A stretch of 64,000 nt of DNA from Epiperipatus broadwayi (GCA_028023455.1 JAQFVV010006352.1:2688204-2752203); one strand, 5' to 3'; positions 10,143-23,414 are shown, counted from the first letter of the stretch. Notes: a model not told the origin generated them from the sequence alone. Program-made: numbers and translations.

Positions 10143-10569
10143 GTATTTTTCTTTCTTTTGCTAGGAAGGGAGACAGAGTGATCAAACAAGGAGCAGAGAA
10201 AAGATAAGCTCAAGTAGATTTTTTTACACACCCCCCAGGCAGTAGTAATAATATTTTATTGAAGTGTATACCAAATACACATAGTTATAGTCACATATAT
10301 AACACACAGAACAGGGTAGTAAATAAGTAAATAAACACAGATAGGGCAGGAACTATGCATAGGATAAGAGATAGATAGAAAGCTGACAGGTTAAAAAAGG
10401 ACAACTGTTGCACGAATGGTTGGGAGAGTGAAACAAAATTTTTGAAAAGTAAAATTATACAAATAAGACAAATTTTAAGAATAGTATTAGTACAAAGACT
10501 AAAAACAACAGCAAACCAATTTTTTTTTTCTTATTTTTTTTTTTAGCTATTCGTATTTCTCTAGAAAAT

Positions 10570-11604
10570 ATGTATAGTCCAGAAGGAGACATAGATTCAC
10601 CGAAACCACAATGGGTACGAAAATTGATGGAAACTATGTTACAAAAAGTAGAAGAATGTAAAGAAGAATGTAGACAATATAGAGCAGAAATCAACAGGAT
10701 GAAAGAAAAAAGAAACAATGAAGCAAAAATGACACAAGAGAATCAGTCAAGAAATGAGAATCTCCAATGTGAAATTAAAGAAAGCATAAAGGTCATGGAA
10801 AGAACAGACAACCCAATGGTGGCAAGATTTATCCACATCAAAACTTTTCAGGGTGACATAGGAGAAAACCCCATGGCACACTTGCAAAGTTTACAAGAGC
10901 TGTTCATGTTCCAGGAACTCAGAGAATCTGAAAAGTTATCAGTTGCAGTTAATCATTTACATGGATCTGCCCAGAATTGGTGGGACTGTATAAGTAACAA
11001 ACCAGTAACATTTGCAGATTACCGCATTGCCTTACTTAAAAGTTTTTGGAGTGAAGGGAGGCAAGCTGGAATAATGCACCGTATATCTCAAGAAAAGTAT
11101 TGCACTTCAAAAGGAGAAACTCACACCCAGTTTTTCTTGTGGCAAGTGTCTTTGTTAAAATTATTGACTGCTTTCCACTTATCAGAGGGGCAGATTATTC
11201 AGACAATAAGGTACAATATGCCTCTCCACATACAACAATTGATGCTGGGCTGCTGCAACTATGGAATTGATGAGATGGTAGATTTACTAATTGCTATAGA
11301 TTTTGGCAAACTAAATAAAGAGCATGCAGACAAAGGAAAAAGAATTTACACACCCAAATTACAGATGGCGGCTGTCAGGAACTGCTACGATGATGATCAA
11401 AACATGCAGCAATTCCAGAAAAATATGGGTCCTATAATTTATATACCCCAGATAGAACTCCAGGATGAAACAGAAGAAATTATTGAGGGAAATGAAAGAG
11501 TGGCATCAGCATTCATGTGCAAACTGGAAGATGATCACAGACCACCACTCTCGGAGTGCCCCACAATTAAAGCACTGTTAGAAGATGTCCAAATACAGCT
11601 TTAA
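10570..11604 (+). CDS. Element B Gag
   Basis: The 344-codon structural protein is homologous to the gags of elements A and C. Residues about 15-85 are charged and likely coiled coil (ETMLQKVEECKEECRQYRAE). The capsid-like part, about 86-250, has FIHIKTFQGDIGENPMAHL, QNWWDCISNKP and FWSEGRQAGI. These align by eye with the capsid parts at 3.1 kb and 57.7 kb. There is no CCHC knuckle. The ATG at 10570 follows a long T-rich leader and is the first in frame. The frame ends TAA at 11602-11604, just inside the protease coding region, which is read in the -1 frame. The capsid is intact in this copy. Confidence 0.8.
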   Translation: MYSPEGDIDSPKPQWVRKLMETMLQKVEECKEECRQYRAEINRMKEKRNNEAKMTQENQSRNENLQCEIKESIKVMERTDNPMVARFIHIKTFQGDIGENPMAHLQSLQELFMFQELRESEKLSVAVNHLHGSAQNWWDCISNKPVTFADYRIALLKSFWSEGRQAGIMHRISQEKYCTSKGETHTQFFLWQVSLLKLLTAFHLSEGQIIQTIRYNMPLHIQQLMLGCCNYGIDEMVDLLIAIDFGKLNKEHADKGKRIYTPKLQMAAVRNCYDDDQNMQQFQKNMGPIIYIPQIELQDETEEIIEGNERVASAFMCKLEDDHRPPLSECPTIKALLEDVQIQL

Positions 11605-12119
11605 TAGACACTGGCAGTCAAGTGTCATTGATGTCAAAAGAATGGTGGGATGCAACAGTAGGAACTCATGTACTACCGATCTCACTGAGAAAATCTTATG
11701 CTATATTGGCTAATGGAGAAAAAGCCAACATAGGAACACATTGTTTGAGACTGGATATTAAGATAGGAGCAGCAAATGTAAAACACATATTTCAGATAAT
11801 GCCAGGCTTGCTTTATGATGTACTGTTAGGGTCAGACTTCTTAGAAAGACATGACTCAGGAATAAACTATAGAGAAAATAAGTTTACATTTTACAACAAC
11901 AAGTTAGATTTTCATAAATGGAAAACCCAAGAGACAACCAATATAACCTGCATAAAGGAACCAACTAATCTTGAACGAACAGTAAATGAAACAAAAGGCC
12001 AGATGGAATTAGAGATAGAAGGACAGAGCACACTTCACCTTGCCTTCAAACATTTTACTCATCAATTTAATGATCATGAGATATTTCAAAAATGCACCAC
12101 AGCAGGTCAGGCAAAATAA
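11571..12119 (+). CDS. Element B aspartic protease
   Basis: The -1 frame relative to gag opens at 11571, overlaps the gag end by 34 nt and runs to TAA at 12119. The active-site motif is LIDTGSQVSLMS, with DTG at 11607-11615. The second conserved region is LLYDVLLGSDFL, like the GADI or GSDF motif of retroelement proteases. The enzyme would cut Gag and Pol during particle maturation. The first ATG (11622) lies after the active site, so it cannot be the natural start; expression needs frameshifting from gag. No canonical slippery heptamer is visible in the overlap; GTTAGAA at 11577 sits where GTTAAAC sits in element A and may be a decayed version. After residue 110 the sequence is not recognisable. 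Confidence 0.75.
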   Translation, partial: STVRRCPNTALIDTGSQVSLMSKEWWDATVGTHVLPISLRKSYAILANGEKANIGTHCLRLDIKIGAANVKHIFQIMPGLLYDVLLGSDFLERHDSGINYRENKFTFYNNKLDFHKWKTQETTNITCIKEPTNLERTVNETKGQMELEIEGQSTLHLAFKHFTHQFNDHEIFQKCTTAGQAK

Positions 12120-12563
12120 ACTACTTTATCAAGTGGCAGCACAGTTCTAGGTTTGAAACCACATTTACCCATACCAAAATCACTGACCAAGGGATCTAAT
12201 TGTGAGCCATTTCATCATCAGAACACATAAAAGGGAAACAGCTAAATAACAGAGCACCATTAATAAGGAATTTCAACTTGACTTCTAGCAAAAGAATTGA
12301 TAGAAGACAAGGTAATAAAGTTGAAACAGCTCAGAGAGCTAATAACAAGGCCCAGAGAGGAAGGTCCACTGAAAAAAAAATAGTTTAAATAGAGTGCTCC
12401 ATCCAAAAGTAATTTTTTTTACATGAATCCCAAGGTACGACTAGGACACATCATATGAACAATGAAATCATATTATAGGCTTTCAGTTTTTTTTTTTAGT
12501 GTGTATGTTTTGTAAATATTGGCATTGTTATAACATATTAATTAATATTATTATATACTTCTC

Positions 12564-12641
<78 letters not shown>

Positions 12642-12887
12642 ATATCAGTATTATAATAAACTTTCAGTTTTTTTTTTATTACTAATATAATCTATTTATC
12701 AAAATGATTATAAACTTTCAGTTTGTTTTTAGAAACTGCACATATCAGTATTATGTCATGTACATACACTAACATTCTGTATAATAGGAGCGCTCTTTCC
12801 GGATCACTCTGTTTCTCTCTGCAAAACCGTAGTTTTAGTCATTTTTTTTTACTTGTTTTTTTTTAATGGGTTCTAGGAATATGAAAC
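12120..12887 (+). other. Element B 3' interior remnant
   Basis: There is no open frame of note. The first 300 bp keep a coding-like composition with stops in every frame and may be the end of a deleted pol. Then come T-rich stretches in which ACTTTCAGTTTTTTTT recurs three times, and a long (TA)n run near 12,569-12,635. No convincing polypurine tract is seen next to the right LTR. Confidence 0.45.
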
Positions 12888-15441
12888 TGTGCATATATAA
12901 ATATATATATGCTGGCTTCACCATTCACTGTGGACTAACTAAGACCCTAAGTCCAACCACAGTGAATGTATGTTTCTTTTCAAACTAAATTTATCATTTT
13001 TTCAAATAGTTGCCTACATTAAAGAAGAGATTGTGTTAAAGAAAAAAGATTTAATAAAGTAAAATGTAGAAAGTTATAATTATATTTGCAACTATTTTCA
13101 AAATATATGTTGTAAGAATTCGATAAGATAAAATTTCTTAATTAAATAGAATCCATTAAGAAAAGGAATTAATTAATAAAACATTTTTCTGAATTAGATA
13201 AAAGAATAGAAAGCAGGAAAAATTTGAAACAACGGGCATGATTCGCTACTAATTAGCAAATTAAAAACATGATGGAAAATAGGGTATAAATAAAAAACTT
13301 TTCTTTTGTTCTGGGTCTTATGTTTGTGGGTAACCGGTGCTGAAGGTCAGAAAGAAATCTTAAGAATTTTGTTCGTAGAAATTTTGCTGAAAGATTGGAC
13401 AATATAGCGAACTCTTGCTTGCTGTACTTACTTCAATCTGCACTCCATTCTTTCAGCATATAAATAAAAAAAAATCCAGAAATGTGTTGCTCTGCAAAAA
13501 TGCAGGGGTAACTTCTTTGCCTTGGCTCTCCTGAGCTGTTCCTGATGTCGGAGTTGTAATCATGTAAGCCAGCCAGAGAACAAAAGTATCTGCCCTGTAT
13601 CCATGAAAATCTGCCCTCAAAAACATGGAAAACAAATTTGAAGGACTGAGAAGTCCTGCAGGAAAACATCAAATGAACTCATTTTGACCCACCCATCTAG
13701 TTACCAGTAACGTTCCCATAAATTATTAAAATATCTTTAAATTTGCAATTTCAATGTATATTTATGCTTTTCTATATATATGTTTTTTTAAATCTATGTA
13801 TTCGAGTCTTGTGAAATTATATTTCATTAATTGCTTTCTTTTTTTTTAAATACTTTAATTGGTGGTAGGGTTATTACATATAATGGCGGTGGTAATTTTT
13901 ATTAATTTAATTGAAAAATGCTTCGTTTAACTTTCCGCCATTATACTCTCATAATTAAGTTATTTATTTTATATAAATATTTATTTAGAAAGAAAAGGAA
14001 GCAAATCATAGAAAGTGCATAACTCTATTTTAAAATCAATATTTAAATTGCTAAATATTCTATTATAAAACTTTCCAAACTTTAACTTAGTTTTATATAT
14101 ATATATATAAAATAAGGATCCTTATCAAATGCCATTATATTTTAGTCAATGAAGGGTTACAAATTTAAAGTTATATTTTGAAGAGCATGAAATAAAACAT
14201 TCGCATTTATATTTTTGTAATAAGAGAGAGTGCATTTTGACAATATGTATTAAAAATTATTAAATAGCATTGACTCAGAGTTGTGTTGGTTAAACTTCAA
14301 CTAAATCAATAAAATATCTGCCCTCTTGTTTTAGTGATCTGAATTTTATAAAAGGGAAGTTACTATTTTTCTGCAGATTTTCAGTGATGGTTGAGCATTC
14401 GTAATATATATATATGTTTTTGCAGAGGGTTTCTTTTTTAAATTTAAAGGTCGTTGACCGTATTTATATGATATCGTGCCTCGGGTGATCTACTGGGCGA
14501 CTCAGCATATATTACAGTGCTTCTTTTTGCCAAGTTCACTTAGGTTAACATACCTACATTTGGATCTTCTTAAAATAAATAAAATGTTCTGGATCTCATG
14601 TCGATCTCAGTTCCTTCAATGTATGTAACTGGACATAAGCAATAAAACTCCGATCCTGAATCCGGGTCATGCGTTTAGCAAACGGGTTCCATTTTTCTCT
14701 TTAACCTAGCTTAGAGACGGAGAGCTATTCGGTCTTGTGTTAATCTCTTGGTAAATGTTATGTCTTGAGCCTCACAGCCCACTATATGCTCTAGCCTTTG
14801 TGCATAGTCTTGTATATTTATATTTATTAGGAAATCTTTCTCAAAATCTCATAGAAATGTTCAATTATGGCTGGAAATTCCTGCTGAAGTCACTTTATCA
14901 TTCTGCTTAAATCATAAGTAGGGTTGTGATTTAAACCTGTCCAAAGTGTTTAGTTGAGTTTGACTACCTATTTATTTCAATGTTCTCCAACCACAGAGTT
15001 AATGAATCAAGTCTCTCTCTCTTGATTTCCTTTATGAAACACTTCCATTGGCTGGAATATTTTAAAGATGATATTATAATGTAAAATTTTGTCTGTTCTT
15101 ATCATTACGATCAATGGATCTTTCATATATGTCTATCCGATTGCAGTAAAAATCTTTTAATGTAAATAATAAAAGTTTCAGTTATCTTTCATTCACTATA
15201 AATAAAACCACTTAGTATTGTTTTCCTTTGTGACATATGTATATACATCTGATTATTATATATGTAAAAATTCCTTTTCATGGTCTCTTCTTTCCCTGAC
15301 CACCGGGCATACATTAAGATTAAATTCTAGTGAGGTTTGGGGAGTAAGTTTCTTAGTAGCAATCTAAAGGAGTAGGTGAGGTTCGACTCCTCTACCTGCA
15401 TCTCTAGGTTAGGTTAAAGCAGCTCTACTTTTCTTACTGTT

Positions 15442-15444
<3 letters not shown>
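12888..15444 (+). repeat. Element B right (3') LTR
   Basis: It matches the left LTR over its whole length, beginning clearly at TGCTGGCTTCACC (12,910) and ending TTACTGTTACA, directly followed by (TA)n. Compared with the left copy it has scattered substitutions, a (TA) expansion near 14,095 and an extra piece of about 50 bp near 14,380. Confidence 0.85.
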
Positions 15445-15491
<47 letters not shown>

Positions 15492-15494
15492 AAT

Positions 15495-15527
<33 letters not shown>
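15445..15527. repeat. (TA)n microsatellite at the right edge of element B
   Basis: Two TA runs are separated by TTGTAATAGA. It is the probable target of the element B insertion. Confidence 0.9.
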
Positions 15528-15528
<1 letters not shown>

Positions 15529-17145
15529 TCTTCAATCCACCTGATGGCCATTTCTGAATCCACACATCTATTATCTAGTACATAGTTTAAATATTTTTAC
15601 CACAAAAATGTTAAGATAATGATAAGTTTGGATCATAAGTTATGTCATGAATTTTACAATGTGTAGAAAAATTATGGTAGAATACCATGCTAAAATTAAA
15701 ATTTATTTGAAATTAGCAAAATTGCTACTGAAATGTTTGAAATGATTCAAATTCCTTATAGCATTGAAACTATGAGTTGGAAGAATGTTTTAAAATAGTC
15801 TGCAATATTTTGAGATGAAAAGAAAAACATTGTAGATTATCTGTGCATATCATAGGCAACTAGAATTAGAGAAAATGCACAAAAAGGGTTGCAAATTTTT
15901 TTGCACGGATTACTATGTATCTGTCAGAAACGTTGAGAAATTTTTAGCCATCCTAAAACTACTATTCAACACATTTTAATAAAATACTTGAAAAACTGGA
16001 ATAGAACACTGCAGATACATTCAAAGTGCTTCAATTATGCATTCAGGTTTTTTTGTCAAATTTAATGGGTGATGTGATATAAGGTATTTCCATTATCAGC
16101 TATCAATTAAGTGAGTGTGGAATAAAGATGATCACAAAAAGAAAAACAAAAAACTTGTTTATGCAAAAGAATTGAAACAAAATATTCTTTATTGTTTAAT
16201 TTTATAAGTAGTTTTCACCATAAAGACATTAATGAAGATATGAAGATCATATAGTAAATGCTTAATACTCTTAGATGTTTAGAATTATTTCTGGGCTGAA
16301 ATTTTATGCATAGAACCTGAATACCGTGAACAGAGCTTTTGCTCATTGTTACATTATAAAACATTGGCCCACAGTATAAAAATCGTGTGCGATGTTTAGG
16401 CCAGCAATTATGAGTATCTGCCCTATTCTCCAGATTTTGTTTCTCATAACTTTTGGATATTTTCAAAATTAAAGTTAACCATGAAAGTATCACATCATTG
16501 CTCAATTGAGAATATTCTTGTCCAATTTGGTTATCAATAGATTAACATACAATAATATTTCTGTGGAAATATTTGGAAATAACTTTTTTGATGAAATTGA
16601 CTTTTATATTCTTTTATCATTATTTCAAAAGTTAGGGCTACTTTCTAAGCTTTAAATTAAACATAGCTCAATGTCTATATAAACAAAGGAGCAAATCACC
16701 CCCCCCAAGACTATGGATTAAAAGCACTCTACCTTTTATTGCTTATATTAAATTTTGAATCTGCTTGAGTAATGATTTTAAAAATAAATTTATTTTTATG
16801 CCATAATATTCAATCAGTGTTAATTCTTTTAAATAAATATTAGTTTCTTGGAAATTTATTGCCTGATTACTATATTTACTTTCTATTGGACGATGAAGTT
16901 CTAAAATTGTTACTTATTGCTTTATGCAATTTTTTAATAGTATCTTTCTGAACATTTTTGAATCAATGTTTCCACTTGTAATATATCATAAATGGTCAAT
17001 TGTTGATAGTAATCGTTTTGTTGTATTATCAGTTTATATCATCTAGATATAATGATTAATAGTACATTATAAAGAATTAATCCATGACCTAGAAATTTAT
17101 ATACTAATGATAGATCTATATTACTGTTCTTTGTATATATATATA

Positions 17146-17191
<46 letters not shown>

Positions 17192-17497
17192 TTTGTATAA
17201 TTTTTTTTTCCTGCAATGAGTAATTCACTCTATTAATAATTTTATTAGTCATTTATTATATTAGAGATTATCCAATAATAAAAAAATATTTCTTTAGTCT
17301 AATTTTTATTATACCACTCTCATGCAAGTTTGGGATTGGTTTATTTTCACTTTTAACACCTTGTGAAGGGATGTGATCATAAAAAATATGATCAAAGATA
17401 TGTGAAAATGATTTATTATTTCTGAGAGGCACATGTCACTAGCACTTATCAGTTGGCCCAGACCACAATCTCCAACACATATTTTTAGCATTGTTCA

Positions 17498-17545
<48 letters not shown>

Positions 17546-18399
17546 TTTGCTATATATGTATATATATATATATATATACACACACAGCAAAGTATTACAG
17601 TTTAATTGATAAGTGACAGTGGTGACCATTTTTGGAAGCATGGCATATTTATATTATTAGAAGTTTTATGAATATATTAATAAAGGCAATATTTGTTTTC
17701 TTAATCTGATAATTTTATTTTTATTTGATCATAGTTTTTATATTTATTTTATTGCCTGTGTAGTATACATGTTTGCAATAAATTAAAATTTGAAGAGTTT
17801 TGTTTGTTGTTTATTTGATTTTGATTAACATATCTTTATTAAACTTGGCTTTATATATAGCCTATAGAGGCCACATCTAGTTGATTTCACTCAATTTCAG
17901 GCTCTAAAAATGTTTAACCCTTTAACTGCTAATTATATTATTGGTTGTATGAGGTAAAAATCAAATCTTTTAATTGGCCAACTCACAAACTGAAGACAAA
18001 GCCTATTGTTAAAACATATTTGCCTATAATATTAAATTCAACTCAGATACGTTTATAAAAAGTATATTACTAATTTTTCAGGTTATGAAAGAGAACGAAA
18101 GTTCTTTCAAAAATAAATTGCTATTTATTATAAAATATATTCAATTTCAGCAAACTTAAAGCGAATGTCTAAACAAAAAAGTGCTGATGCAAACGCTTTT
18201 TTTCAATTTTACGTTACGGAAAAGTAAAGATTTCTTTTTGCTAAATCTTAAATATTTTTACTAAAATATTCAATATTTTTCGAAAATAATTTTGTTTTTC
18301 TAGTATATTTTTTAAAAAACTATTTTAATTTCTCATTTTATATTTTTTTAATACTTAAATTACATTCGAAATGAAAATCTCAGCGTTTTTCTTTATTTT
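15528..18399. other. AT-rich stretch without a recognised gene
   Basis: I see no convincing gene. A 96-codon minus-strand frame at 16,215-16,505 has no recognisable motif. There are (TA)n runs near 17,138-17,189 and 17,500-17,580. Confidence 0.5.
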
Positions 18400-20420
18400 C
18401 TTTGATCAGGCGGTTTCTTTGTTCTTTCCAGCCAATCAGAATGTCTTTTTCGGCTGAGAGATGGCTGACAGCCAATCACCGACAAGGTTCTTCTTTGTTT
18501 AGTTTTAAATGCGGTTTTTTTATTTTTTACTTGTAAAATAATTCGGAAGAGGGCACCATCTTACAGAACTTTTAAAAACCTAATCAATAACTGTCAAACG
18601 AATATTCTACCATTAAAACTAGCAGAATTAGAGTGATGTCAGATGTCGACGAGATGCCTCGTAAGAGGCGGTTATATTTTTTATATGGTTTTCTGAAAAA
18701 TTTTCAAGTGGAAACCTTTTCTTATAAAAGTTTAATCCCTTACTCTGCTTCTCAGCTAAGGGTGGATAAGTTACTCACTATTAAAGATACCTACAACAGT
18801 TCTAAAGAATCATCAATGGAACAAATTGAGGGAGAAGGCATCTTTGGAGTTCAATATAACTAAGGATCTAGTTTCCTGTGACCAATCTTACCAACCAGAT
18901 CTGCCATGCTCAAAGAGAGGATGACTTATTTTCAAAAGCTTATCCCAAAGGACCCCCAGTCCAAATTTCAAGCCAATAACTAACATAACCTCTAGAGAGA
19001 TCATTGAAAATACGGATTTCCCAAGCTTGGAAAATAGTAATGATAATTTTAATATTTCTCACAATTCTGCTGTATCAAATAACCCTAAAAGTAAATTTGG
19101 TAAAAATAAGAAAACATAGTGGCTTCCAATTTAAATACTTCCCCTTCTAAAAATCAACCTAAGATACTAATTAATAACAAACTTTCATATGCAAATGTTA
19201 TATAGGTAGGCCCGAGTGAGTCTAACATTACAACAAGGGAAACTTCAAAAAGTCACAAAATCATTTTCAATTTAATTGATGAATAAATGTAAGAAACTTT
19301 GCTGTTAGTTCCAGCAATTCTAATCTTCTAAATTTAAATTTGGAGCAAAAGGATTTTGATTTGGTAACAAATAAATTTAATAACACCATTCCCCCTCTAC
19401 TGCATAAATTCTTCCTTAACTTTTGCAATTAAAATACTTCAATCTTGGCTGTTACCAACCCTACATGTGAATTATATAAATTCCTGATTAATGAACTTTA
19501 TAATGAGTTAACACAAAAAATATGAAGGCTGGTTCACAATATTTTGCAACATCCTAATAATCATTTAGTAATCATATAATTTAACAACCTCACTCAGAAA
19601 ATTTTCAAATACCTTGATGGCAAAATTATTTGCCACATTAACATGAACATCCCACAATGTTATCAGGCATGATCAAGAACTGTTACCTTAGATTTAAAAA
19701 AAATATTTGCAGTAATTACTTAGGCCTTATGCAAAGCTCAAATTTTAGGTACCTAATGATTAAGTGGCAGATCTTCCATCATATACTAACCAAACCTTGC
19801 TTACATTCCTATTCATTATCATGCCTACCCTTCCCCTCTTATCATCATCTTTTGTGGCATCCCTCCACAATGTTTCTTTGATTGGCAGTGCCCAGCAAGG
19901 ATCTGTCACAATTGTAAAAGAATCAAAACCAGAATGCAACATTGTAACTCAGAATCGATGGTACAGGTCATGAATGCATACATTACTAAATTTGATCTTG
20001 TGGTGTCTGAATCTATGAAGAATACCACCTACTCTCAGTTGATTCTTGTCAATGATAATATGCCTAACCCATTGCTATCTCCAGCCCAGTGACTTTCACT
20101 ATAAAAGGCCCTTTTAATGCCTCAATCTATGAAAAGAAAGGCAAAGATACTGAATAAGGGCCCAAATCAATGGTGGACAAATAGTGCCCCAACAAAAAAA
20201 ACAGCCACGGTATCAGCTCATAAGACTCTGAACCCCCTGTCCTCCACCAATGATCATTATCTGTTCAATAAAGATCCTGGTAGGCCAATTCTATCTCTGG
20301 ATCCCAATATTGATAATAACTTACAGCTACCAATGAATTCTAAAGTAACAAATACTAAACAGACATCCATGGATGGTTTGCCATCTGAGGCCTCAAGAGG
20401 CAAGACCTCTGACCATATAT
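18400..20420 (+). pseudogene. Decayed retroelement ORF1-like remnant (possibly LINE)
   Basis: A promoter-like start is richer in G and C than its surroundings and holds two CCAAT boxes (near 18,432 and 18,472). It precedes a short frame starting at 18,633 or 18,636 (MSDVDEMPRKRRLYF). After that frame, coding-like pieces continue in shifting frames with many stops, including NKLSYANV near 19,170-19,200, a motif common in non-LTR ORF1 proteins. Near 19,896-19,940 there is ARICHNCKRIKTRMQHC, which has the spacing of a CCHC zinc knuckle but lacks the histidine and the glycine before it. I infer an old ORF1 with an RNA-binding C-terminus. No reverse transcriptase follows. A gag remnant is the alternative. 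Confidence 0.4.
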
Positions 20421-21024
20421 AGATTCTAAAGTGGCCAGTGCTACAACATCTCCCATTGATGGCTTGTGATCCAGAGCATCAAAAGAGAAAGCCATTATCC
20501 ATCCACCTAGCAAGATCAGTAATTGCTGAGATTGTGATGGCAAATCCACTAAAGACTCATTCATTTATCCTGAAAATATTTATTAGCTGTTCAATGAAAA
20601 CAAGTTGTAATGTTTCTGTTGAATTAATGGCACATGAAGCTGGGAGTATCAGGAATGAATATTTGGGCATTATGATCTTGGAATTCATGCTGAAGGCTCT
20701 GATTTACCTATGTAACTCTGTTTTTTTCCATGAACTAAACTTTAGTGTTATCTTTATACATTTCAAGTCATACAAGCTTAGTCAACTATCTCAAAAATAT
20801 CAAATTCAGTGCCCTTTGCTTGGCTCCTATGGACCTTTATTTCTTTTAGATTGTGCAGCATAGGACATTTTATCATTGAACTTTTTCTTTCTTAAATATC
20901 ATTTAATGTATCCCATCAACAATTTGATCATATGAGTTGTATCCAAATTTCAGAATAACATTTGCTATATTTTTATAAAAAAACGTGGCTTCATATATCA
21001 GTTATATACCAAGATGCTACTAGG
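20421..21024. other. Non-coding stretch
   Basis: A chance frame of 141 codons (20,438-20,863) is the only open frame of note, with no recognisable motif. It may still belong to the decayed element to its left. Confidence 0.4.
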
Positions 21025-22734
21025 TCTTTCAAACCCAGAAAATTTATAAAGATGACAAATACATGTAGGTAAGGCTAATCTTTTATGGAACTGAAAGCCC
21101 CAGTCACTAGCTCAGGGAGAAGCTGAGCTTAAAATATCACTAAATATTAAAAATTTCTAATACTTGATTTTAAAAATATTATTAATAAAAATACATAAAA
21201 TAAGTTACTGCCTAAATTTATTTAAACAAAACATTTTATCATTACTCACACATACACATTAATACAAACATCAGAAAGTTAAATTAACAATTAAATATAT
21301 TGGATTTAAATTATATGCACAGATGGAAGCATTTAATAGATTTAATACAATTTTAATATTTTACTAAGTGTAAAAATGCTCCATAAAATATGCATGTAAC
21401 TAACCCAATCCCTTTTAACTTTAGGCTAAAATTTTATGCTTAAACCAATGCTTGCTTATTGATATACTGATGTGATGAATGCAAATTGATATTATTAGCA
21501 TAACACAATCATGCAGACAGGAATTTACATCTATCACAGGATATCATTAGAAAATAATGAATCATGGTGGGAAGGAATGAGCATCTTCCCCATGATCATT
21601 AATAAATTTCACCAACAGACAGGAATGATCCACTTCCCAATTGCTGGCTTACTGTTCCAACCAGAGTGTAAGAAAATCAATGGCATAGGAAATACATTTA
21701 TGACCATTGACAATGCAATGGCTAGACTTTTGAGCTATAAATTCAGGTGGGTATTATGCCCTTTATGCTAATGTGCCATAAGAGAATGAGTATCCAATGC
21801 ATCTACCCAGTTTACATTGACATAAAACATCTGTACATTTATCCACCAGCACTCATTAAACTACAAAACAATTAGCCCAAAAATTAACACACCTTAAACT
21901 AACATAATCTTATGAATCTATACAGCCATTTATGCCCATTTTAAATTATTAATTCAAAAGAAATTTATAAGAATGAAAATAATAATAGCAAACATAATAA
22001 AAAAATAGAAAAATTATTTAAATTTATGTTTAATCAGATAAGAGATTGTGTGAGTTAGGTACTGTTTAAATAGAATATTTGTAAAGGTCATACTTTCCAT
22101 GACTGTAGGTTTATTTGAAGTTTGTCTTGGCAGTCCATGATGCATCAAACAACTATGTTCACAGTTCATTCTATCCCATATTGATATTGTCCTAGATGGA
22201 GATGAATCTGTTGCTGGCCAGTTTCCGAGAACCATCATTCTGGAGACTGCCTCATCTAGTGCAAATATGAAAAATGTAATTTATTGTGTGACCCCCATAT
22301 TTTGGAGATTCACAATATACTTATAAAATATGTTTTAATAACATGAAATCATCAAAAGTAATCCAAATCTAAATCTCCACTTAAAAGTGTTCTTTTTATA
22401 TCACTTTGAATTCATATCAAATTCCAGAATTAATCTTGCCTGGCTTGTCACTGTATTTATTGGTAATGATGATTTCTCTGTGAACCATGTGTTTATTTCC
22501 ATCATAATTGGTCATCTTTCTTTAGAGTGGGAACTCAAAATTTTATGACTAGTATTTTTTAATTTATCTGTTTTCTGATTTACACCTAAGGATCTGTTTG
22601 CTATTAAATCATTCCCATCCTAAGATTAAAAATAACTAATTAACATCTGTTTTTTTTATTTTTTTTATATTAAAACAATAACTATTTTAGATTTTTAACT
22701 TTAAATAATTATATAATTAGTTTACCATCTGTAC

Positions 22735-22778
<44 letters not shown>

Positions 22779-22935
22779 TATATATATATATATATATATA
22801 TCTATATATATATATATATAAATTTAAACAAAATGTTAGTCTCTTTTTTATATATGTATATATCTATATCTGAGAGTGGTTTTATTTATATTTTTTCACT
22901 TTTATTTGAAAATGATGTAACGGCCTATAGGTATA
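21025..22935 (+). repeat. Copy 1 of a direct duplication of about 1.9 kb
   Basis: It is collinear with 23,415-25,310. Shared landmarks include AGAAAATTTATAAAG at the left end, CAGGAATTTACATCT, the segment around AACTATGTTCACAGTTC, a (TA)n run near 22,737-22,820, and the right end around GATGTAACGG with ACCATTACA. I see no reading frame that is shared and intact, so it is non-coding or long dead. Confidence 0.75.
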
Positions 22936-23414
22936 CCATTACATATCACCGAACTTCCTCAAAAACAAAACAATTTTTTTAAAAAAAATTTACTTAAGAT
23001 TAGTAGAAAAAAATATTTTTAACAATTTTTTATAGTAATTACACAAAAAAATTATAAGTCTATTCTCCCCCATTTTTCCATCAACTTAGTATGTGACTTC
23101 CATTAAACAGTTCTCAATTTATTTCCTTTTTCTGTATTAGTTAGAATTTCCTAAAATTAACTTTATATTATATTTAAAAGTTTCCTTCTCACACACTTAT
23201 GCATATGTGCACAATATATATTCTGGCAGTATCTTTACATCTACATTCTAATCGATAACTTTCATATGAACAAAAAATATTCATTAATTTTTTTTTTGTT
23301 TTCTTTTAAAATTCTCAGGATATTCATAATTAAAGTATATCAATCCCCACATTGGGCAACCAATTATTACATTTGACTCAACCTCCCGAACCTAATATGC
23401 CATACCAGGGCATA
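22936..23414. other. Spacer between the duplicated segments
   Basis: The spacer is AT-rich, and I see no gene and no match to the duplicated segments. Confidence 0.5.

Larger units (their letters stand above)
7273..15444 (+). mobile_element. Element B: LTR retrotransposon with gag and protease only
   Basis: Two direct repeats of about 2.5 kb flank a 3.1-kb interior. The interior has a PBS matching tRNA-Lys(CTT), a gag and an aspartic protease. No reverse transcriptase, RNase H or integrase is found, so this copy could not move on its own. A (TA)n run adjoins the right end, so a target-site duplication cannot be read with certainty. The visible differences between the LTRs (substitutions, small indels and a 50-bp insertion in the right copy near 14,380-14,425) show it is not a recent insertion. 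Confidence 0.85.

Noticed and set aside
16215-16505. 96-codon minus-strand frame
   Set aside because: No recognisable domain, no splice signals or neighbours to support it; size is within chance for this length of sequence.
20438-20863. 141-codon plus-strand frame
   Set aside because: No motif and composition typical of chance. It may overlap the decayed element but is not supported as a gene.
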